A DNA stretch of 27,012 nucleotides from contig JBGTGQ010000077.1 in assembly GCA_041746635.1 (NCBI GenBank), positions 1-27,012 of the forward strand. Reading direction: 5' to 3'. The notes under the pieces are model-generated. The model made no database searches, was not told where the DNA came from, and saw only the letters and a list, made by a program, of their open reading frames with translations. The first letter of the stretch is position 1. The number at the start of each line of letters is the position of its first letter. Both the position numbers and the translations under genes were made by a program. The DNA comes from CAMASH01 sp041746635. Its GTDB lineage: Bacteria > Verrucomicrobiota > Verrucomicrobiia > Chthoniobacterales > Terrimicrobiaceae. Below are positions 22,767-27,012 of the stretch, piece by piece.

Positions 22767-23870
22767 ATGCCCCGCGTCCTCATTCTCACCGCCAGCATGG
22801 GCGAGGGCCACAATACCGCCGCCCGCAACATCGGCGAAGCCATCAGGGCCGAGACCAACGGGGCCGCTGAAGTTCTCGTCGCCGACCCCTACACCCGCAC
22901 AAACCCCATCGTGAACCGGCTCGTGCAAAAGGGTTACGCCACCGCCATCAACCGCTACCCCCGCACGTGGAAACTTGTTTTCGAACTGCTCAGCAAACGC
23001 GGCGTCGTCGAAGGCATGGGTCCCCTCCTGGCCGAACTCCACACCGCCGTGCGCGAACTCGTCGCCGAATTCCGGCCCGACATCATCGCCTCCACTTATC
23101 CGGTCTTCTCCTACCTCATCACAAAAATCCGCCGCCGCGATCCGTCGGTCACGGTCCCGTTTTTCACCGTCATCACCGATTCCACCATGATCAACGCCGT
23201 GTGGTATCGTTATCCCTGCGATGGCTCCCTTGTCGCCGACAAGATCACCGCCGAAGTCCTCCGCCGCGATGGGGCCGATCCGAAGAAAATCCACGTCCTC
23301 GGTTTTCCCGTCAACATCGCCTTCGAGTCCCTCACCCTCGCCGACCCGCCCGCTGATGGAAAATGGAAGGCCCTCTTTTTTCCCGGGGGGAAAACCCAAC
23401 ACGCCCTGGATGTCCTCCGCCATCTGGCCGAGCTTCCCACCCTCGATATCACGGTCATCACCGGACGCCGCCACAAGGTCCTCGCCGCTCTCAAGGACGC
23501 CGGCCTCCCGCGGCGGGGCACCCTTATCGGCTGGACCGAGGACATGCCGAAATTGATGACCACGCACCATATTTTCATCGGTAAAGCCGGCGGCGCGACC
23601 GTGCAGGAAGCCATCGCTGCGCAGATTCCCTTCCTGGTCAGCCACGTCGTCCCCGGCCAGGAAGAAGGCAACATCGCCCTCATCGAACAAACCGGCATCG
23701 GCACCCTCGCCACCGGCGCGCCCCGCCGCATCAGCGATCTCGTCGTCGGAGCTCTGGCCAACGACGCCGCCCTTTGGAAAACCTGGCGCAGCAACCTCGC
23801 CGCCCAGCAAAAACCCTCCGCTTCCCGCGCCATCGCCCGCTTCCTCCTCAATCGCTGCGGTGCAAACTAA
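22767..23870 (+). CDS. MGDG-synthase-like GT28 glycosyltransferase
   Basis: A 367-residue GT28 family enzyme, most like monogalactosyl/monoglucosyl-diacylglycerol synthases, which transfer galactose or glucose from UDP-sugar to diacylglycerol on the inner membrane leaflet. The N-terminal acceptor loop is MGEGHNTAAR (11-20), the counterpart of GGGH in plant MGDG synthase. The middle has FTVITDSTMINAVWY, and the C-terminal donor site reads GKAGGATVQEAIAAQIPF (272-289) and PGQEEGN (296-302); this last hexapeptide block is very characteristic of MGD proteins. No membrane segment: a monotopic enzyme. It follows the CFA/DUF1295 genes by a short spacer, so chain modification and glycolipid head-group synthesis appear linked. 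The sugar cannot be told from sequence. Confidence 0.87.
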   Translation: MPRVLILTASMGEGHNTAARNIGEAIRAETNGAAEVLVADPYTRTNPIVNRLVQKGYATAINRYPRTWKLVFELLSKRGVVEGMGPLLAELHTAVRELVAEFRPDIIASTYPVFSYLITKIRRRDPSVTVPFFTVITDSTMINAVWYRYPCDGSLVADKITAEVLRRDGADPKKIHVLGFPVNIAFESLTLADPPADGKWKALFFPGGKTQHALDVLRHLAELPTLDITVITGRRHKVLAALKDAGLPRRGTLIGWTEDMPKLMTTHHIFIGKAGGATVQEAIAAQIPFLVSHVVPGQEEGNIALIEQTGIGTLATGAPRRISDLVVGALANDAALWKTWRSNLAAQQKPSASRAIARFLLNRCGAN

Positions 23871-23963
23871 GCGGCAGGCTTTCGACGGATACCACCAACG
23901 GCCAAACCGCGGATCTCTGGTTAATAGAGCGGCAGCATGGCGTTCCTGTCTGGAATCGGCAGG

Positions 23964-25910
23964 TTACTCGTCGCTATGTTTGAGCTTGGCCAGCACGCTG
24001 AGGTCTTCCAGCGTGGTGGTGTCGCCGGTGATGGCGACGCCGGAGGCGATTTGCTTGAGCAGACGGCGCATGATTTTTCCGCTGCGGGTTTTGGGCAGGG
24101 CTTCGGTGAAACGGATTTCGTCCGGCTTGGCGATGGGGCCGATGACATTGCCGACGTGTTTGCGGATTTTCTCGGCCAATTCCTTGGTGGCGGTGACGCC
24201 ATTGCGCAGGGTGACAAAAGCCACCACGCCCTGGCCTTTTAACTCGTCCGGGCGACCAACCACGGCGGCCTCGGCGACATCTTCATGGCCGACGAGAGCG
24301 CTTTCCACCTCGGCAGTGCCGAGGCGGTGGCCGGCGACGTTGAGCACATCGTCGATGCGGCCCACGATCCAGAAATAGCCGTCCTTGTCGCGGCGGGCTC
24401 CGTCGCCGGTGAAATAGCAGCCCTTCACTTCGCTCCAGTAAGCTTGTTTGTAGCGGGCCTTGTCGCCGTAAATGGTGCGGAGCATGGAGGGCCAAGGTTT
24501 CCGAATGACGAGCTTGCCGCCTTCGTTCGGTCCGACTTCCCTGCCCTTGTCGTCCACGATGGCCGCATCAACGCCAAAGAAAGGCAGGGTGGCTGTGCCG
24601 GGCTTGGCCGGGATGGCGCCGGGGAGGGGCGTGATCATCATGGCTCCGGTTTCGGTCTGCCACCACGTGTCCACAATGGGGCAGCGTTCCGCTCCGATGT
24701 TTTTGTGATACCACATCCACGCCTCGGGATTAATCGGTTCGCCCACGGTGCCGAGGAGGCGGAGGGAGGACAGGTCGTGTTTTTTCGGCCATTCGTCGCC
24801 CCACTTCATGAAAGCGCGTATGGCGGTCGGGGCGGTGTAAAGAATGGTGACGCCGTATTCGGCGATGATTTTCCAAAAGCGGTCCGGTTGCGGCCAGTTG
24901 GGCGCGCCTTCGTACATCAGGACGGTGGCCCCATTGGCCAGCGGTCCGTAAACGATGTAGCTATGGCCGGTGATCCACCCGACATCGGCGGTGCACCAAT
25001 AGGTGTCGTTCTCCTTGAGATCGAAGACGTATTTCGTGGTGATGACGGCACCGAGTAAATAGCCGGCGGTGGTGTGGAGGATGCCCTTGGGTTTTCCAGT
25101 CGAGCCACTGGTGTAAAGGATGAAAAGTGGATGTTCGCTGTCGAGCGCCACGGCGGGGCAGTCGGCGCTGACGTATTCGGCCTCGCGATGCCACCAGACA
25201 TCGCGGCCTTCCTGGATATGAATGTCGAGGCCCGCGCGTCGGAACACGATGACGCGCTTGACCGTGGTGGCACCTTCGAGGGCCTGGTCCACGTTTTGCT
25301 TGAGCGTGACGGTTTGCCCGCGCCGGTAGCCGGCATCGGCCGTGACGACGAGGGTCGCGCCGCAATCCTCAATGCGGTCCCGGATGCTGGTGCTGCTGAA
25401 TCCGCCAAAAATCACGCTATGCACCGCGCCGATGCGGGCGCAAGCCAGCATGGCGATGGCGGCCTCGGGGATGTGGGGCAGGTAGATGATGACGCGGTCG
25501 CCTTTTTTCGCGCCGTTACGCTTGAGGATGTTGGCGAGAACGCAAACTTCGCGATGGAGCTGTTGGTAGGTGAGGACGCGCTTCTCGCCGGGTTCGCCTT
25601 CCCAGATGATCGCGGCTTTGTTGCGGCGGGGTCCGGAGAGATGGCGGTCGAGGCAATTTTCGCTGGCGTTCAGTTGACCGCCGACAAACCACTTGGCAAA
25701 GGGCGGCTTCCAATCGAGCACGGTTTTCCATTTTTTCCGCCAGAAAAGATCGGCGGCCTGCCCGGCCCAGAATTTGGCCGGGCTCTTGATCGAGGCGGCG
25801 TGGAGTTTTTTGTATTCGGCGAAGGAACCGACGAGGGACGTTTTGGAAAATTCCTTGGTGGGTTTGAAAACGCGGGTTTCAATCTGGTGAGATTCAATGT
25901 TCGAACTCAT
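23964..25910 (-). CDS. acs: Acetyl-CoA synthetase
   Basis: A 648-residue cytosolic AMP-forming acetate-CoA ligase, which turns acetate, ATP and CoA into acetyl-CoA. Length and layout match the family (about 650). Motifs: the N-terminal FAEYKKLHAASIKSPAKFW block; the phosphate-binding P-loop YTSGSTGKPKG; VDTWWQTETGA; and near the C-terminus PKTRSGKIMRR with the catalytic lysine, K612, which is the site of regulatory acetylation in known Acs. The frame opens at 25964, but ATG 25910 (MSSNIESHQIETRVF) gives the normal N-terminus. It lies 64 bp downstream of the SprT-like gene and converges with the lipid operon (93 bp gap, no strong terminator). It could supply acetyl-CoA for the fatty acids used by the neighbouring lipid genes, but this may be coincidental. 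Confidence 0.95.
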   Translation of the reverse strand: MSSNIESHQIETRVFKPTKEFSKTSLVGSFAEYKKLHAASIKSPAKFWAGQAADLFWRKKWKTVLDWKPPFAKWFVGGQLNASENCLDRHLSGPRRNKAAIIWEGEPGEKRVLTYQQLHREVCVLANILKRNGAKKGDRVIIYLPHIPEAAIAMLACARIGAVHSVIFGGFSSTSIRDRIEDCGATLVVTADAGYRRGQTVTLKQNVDQALEGATTVKRVIVFRRAGLDIHIQEGRDVWWHREAEYVSADCPAVALDSEHPLFILYTSGSTGKPKGILHTTAGYLLGAVITTKYVFDLKENDTYWCTADVGWITGHSYIVYGPLANGATVLMYEGAPNWPQPDRFWKIIAEYGVTILYTAPTAIRAFMKWGDEWPKKHDLSSLRLLGTVGEPINPEAWMWYHKNIGAERCPIVDTWWQTETGAMMITPLPGAIPAKPGTATLPFFGVDAAIVDDKGREVGPNEGGKLVIRKPWPSMLRTIYGDKARYKQAYWSEVKGCYFTGDGARRDKDGYFWIVGRIDDVLNVAGHRLGTAEVESALVGHEDVAEAAVVGRPDELKGQGVVAFVTLRNGVTATKELAEKIRKHVGNVIGPIAKPDEIRFTEALPKTRSGKIMRRLLKQIASGVAITGDTTTLEDLSVLAKLKHSDE

Positions 25911-25974
25911 GGGAGAAAAGGAGGGCACTATTAACGCGGAAGTCGGATCCCGGTCAATTGTCATTGGCCCACCC

Positions 25975-26598
25975 TCACGCCGCCAGGCGCTCGGGGGCCG
26001 GGACTTGCACGAAGCGAAAACGTTCGTCGTAGCGGCCCTCGTTGTGGCGGCGGCAGCATTTGAGGCAGGCCACGCGTTTTTTCACGGGTCGGACGCGGGC
26101 CAGGCTGGTGCCGCATTCCCGGCAGGCGTAAAAATGCTTCCGCTCGTGGCGGGTGCGCTTGAAGGGGAGATCGTGGCAGCGGGATTCGCGCGGAATGCCG
26201 AGATCGCGGCAGGCGGTGCGCCATTCGGCCCCGTGGGCGGCGATGCGGATGCGGCCCGCGCGGTGTTGGGCGAGAAAATGGGCCAGTTCATGCCGCAGGG
26301 TGCGCTGCACTTCGGAGGGAGAGACCTCGATCAATTTTGGATTGAGCGAAATCGTTTTCGTGCGCCAGCAGGCCAGGCCCGCCGTGGTGCGCAGGCGGGG
26401 ATTCCAGCGCACGGCCACTTCGAGATCACGGCAGCCGGCTCCCTGCAACAACTGGCGCGAGATTTTTTCCAGGATGGGGTCCCGGCGTCCGGCGCTTCGG
26501 CGCGGGCGGAGCGGTTCCTCCGCGAGGTCGGGCAGGAGGCGCAGGTGGCGGAGGACGGTTTTTCCAAAATTCAACATGAGCTGGGAATGTTTCATCAT
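25975..26598 (-). CDS. SprT-like zinc metalloprotease-type protein
   Basis: A 207-residue protein with a SprT-like domain. The zinc-binding helix is HELAH at 103-107 and the third ligand H122 is in AAHGAEWRTACRDLG, the conserved block of SprT/Spartan proteins. A zinc ribbon follows with Cys 159, 162, 178 and 181 (ACRECG ... CLKC). Bacterial SprT members are poorly studied; eukaryotic Spartan degrades DNA-protein crosslinks. The frame is open far upstream, but those residues are Arg-rich noise. ATG 26598 overlaps the cysteine desulfurase stop as ATGA, so the two are translationally coupled; ATG 26595 is possible. The first 60 residues lack recognised domains. Metalloprotease activity is inferred, not seen. 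Confidence 0.8.
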   Translation of the reverse strand: MMKHSQLMLNFGKTVLRHLRLLPDLAEEPLRPRRSAGRRDPILEKISRQLLQGAGCRDLEVAVRWNPRLRTTAGLACWRTKTISLNPKLIEVSPSEVQRTLRHELAHFLAQHRAGRIRIAAHGAEWRTACRDLGIPRESRCHDLPFKRTRHERKHFYACRECGTSLARVRPVKKRVACLKCCRRHNEGRYDERFRFVQVPAPERLAA

Positions 26599-27012
26599 GC
26601 GGCGAGGAGTTGAGGTTGTTGGGCCAGCACCTTGGCCAAGGCGTGCAGGCAGTGGGCGATGTCTGACGCGGTCGTGTGGGTGCCGAGGGAAAAGCGGACG
26701 GTGCTGGCGGCGTTGGCGGAGTTCACCCCCATGGCGAGCAAGACGTGGGAGGGCTGCATCGAGCCGACCATGCAGGCGGAACCGCTGGAAGCGCAGACGC
26801 CCTCGAGGTCGAGTCCAATAAGCAGGGCCTCGCCGTCGCGGCCGGGAAAACTCACGTTCAAGGTGTTGGCCAGGGTCTGTTCCGGATGACCGTTGCGCAC
26901 GGCGCCGGGGGCGATTTTTTTGATGCCCTGCCAAAGGCTGTCGCGCAGGGCGGCCAGGCGCGGCTGTTCCGCGGCGCGTTTTTGCTCCGCGACGATGGCG
27001 GCGGCGGCCAGG
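26595..27012 (-). CDS. Cysteine desulfurase (NifS/IscS type), C-terminal part
   Basis: The last 138 codons of a PLP-dependent cysteine desulfurase that runs off the right edge (the frame is open from 27011 back to the TGA at 26597-26595). It reads TLANTLNVSFPGRDGEALLIGLDL, then CASSGSACMVGSMQPSHVLLAMG with the catalytic Cys in the SSGSAC loop (the sulfur carrier) and TVRFSLGTHT, all typical of NifS/IscS. The loop length is that of the group I (NifS/IscS) enzymes. The PLP lysine and N-terminal half are outside the window. It would provide persulfide sulfur for Fe-S clusters or tRNA thiolation. It is coupled to the SprT-like gene by ATGA. Confidence 0.92.
   Translation of the reverse strand, partial: LAAAAIVAEQKRAAEQPRLAALRDSLWQGIKKIAPGAVRNGHPEQTLANTLNVSFPGRDGEALLIGLDLEGVCASSGSACMVGSMQPSHVLLAMGVNSANAASTVRFSLGTHTTASDIAHCLHALAKVLAQQPQLLAA

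Overview
The window looks like chromosomal DNA from a Gram-negative, GC-rich (about 60% by eye) bacterium. Verrucomicrobiota is my best guess, and this is inference. Lipid A and LPS-type enzymes plus a signal-peptide-bearing outer-membrane barrel ending in Phe show an outer membrane. Most starts lack a clear Shine-Dalgarno. A VWA/GATase-like membrane protein, an RMD-like TPR protein and 9-nt-period intergenic repeats fit that phylum. No rRNA, tRNA, CRISPR array or complete mobile element is visible.

Layout. (1) 1-2000: the N-terminal end of a possible IS630-type transposase at the left edge, an inverted intergenic repeat, infA (IF-1, minus), and a divergent RhlE-type DEAD-box helicase. (2) 2203-5050 (+): a cell-envelope cluster of a mini PAP2-type phosphatase, an LpxB-family glycosyltransferase and a GT4 (WaaG-like) glycosyltransferase, the last two coupled by ATGA. 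(3) 5154-10872 (-): a tight four-gene run of DUF4126 membrane protein, 875-aa VWA/GATase-like protein, nucleotide-sugar epimerase and M20 deacylase. (4) 10996-11826 (-): an outer-membrane protein with an A-rich leader and a textbook terminator. (5) 12142-14798 (+): an ABC-2 permease without its ATPase, coupled to a GT39-type membrane glycosyltransferase. (6) 14799-17021: a 620-bp stretch with no recognisable gene, then a second and unrelated GT39-type enzyme that may be foreign. (7) 17005-18163: CYTH protein and thioredoxin-like [2Fe-2S] ferredoxin. (8) 18264-18401: a short GH1 beta-glucosidase-like remnant.

(9) 18536-23870 (+) is the most interesting block: CFA-family methyltransferase, DUF1475, DUF1295 (steroid 5-alpha-reductase-like), a second and different CFA-family methyltransferase, a secreted RMD-like TPR protein, and an MGDG-synthase-like glycosyltransferase. 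Several of these genes overlap by a few bases. I read it as a membrane-lipid tailoring operon: acyl-chain methylation, possibly followed by reduction, plus glycolipid head-group synthesis. (10) 23964-27012 (-): acs, a SprT-like zinc protein, and the C-terminal part of a NifS/IscS-type cysteine desulfurase running off the right edge.

The main candidates for something undescribed are the two-methyltransferase lipid cluster, in which the first enzyme lacks the bicarbonate-site Cys and His of classical CFA synthase, and the repeat element that supplies the C-terminus of the DUF1295 protein.
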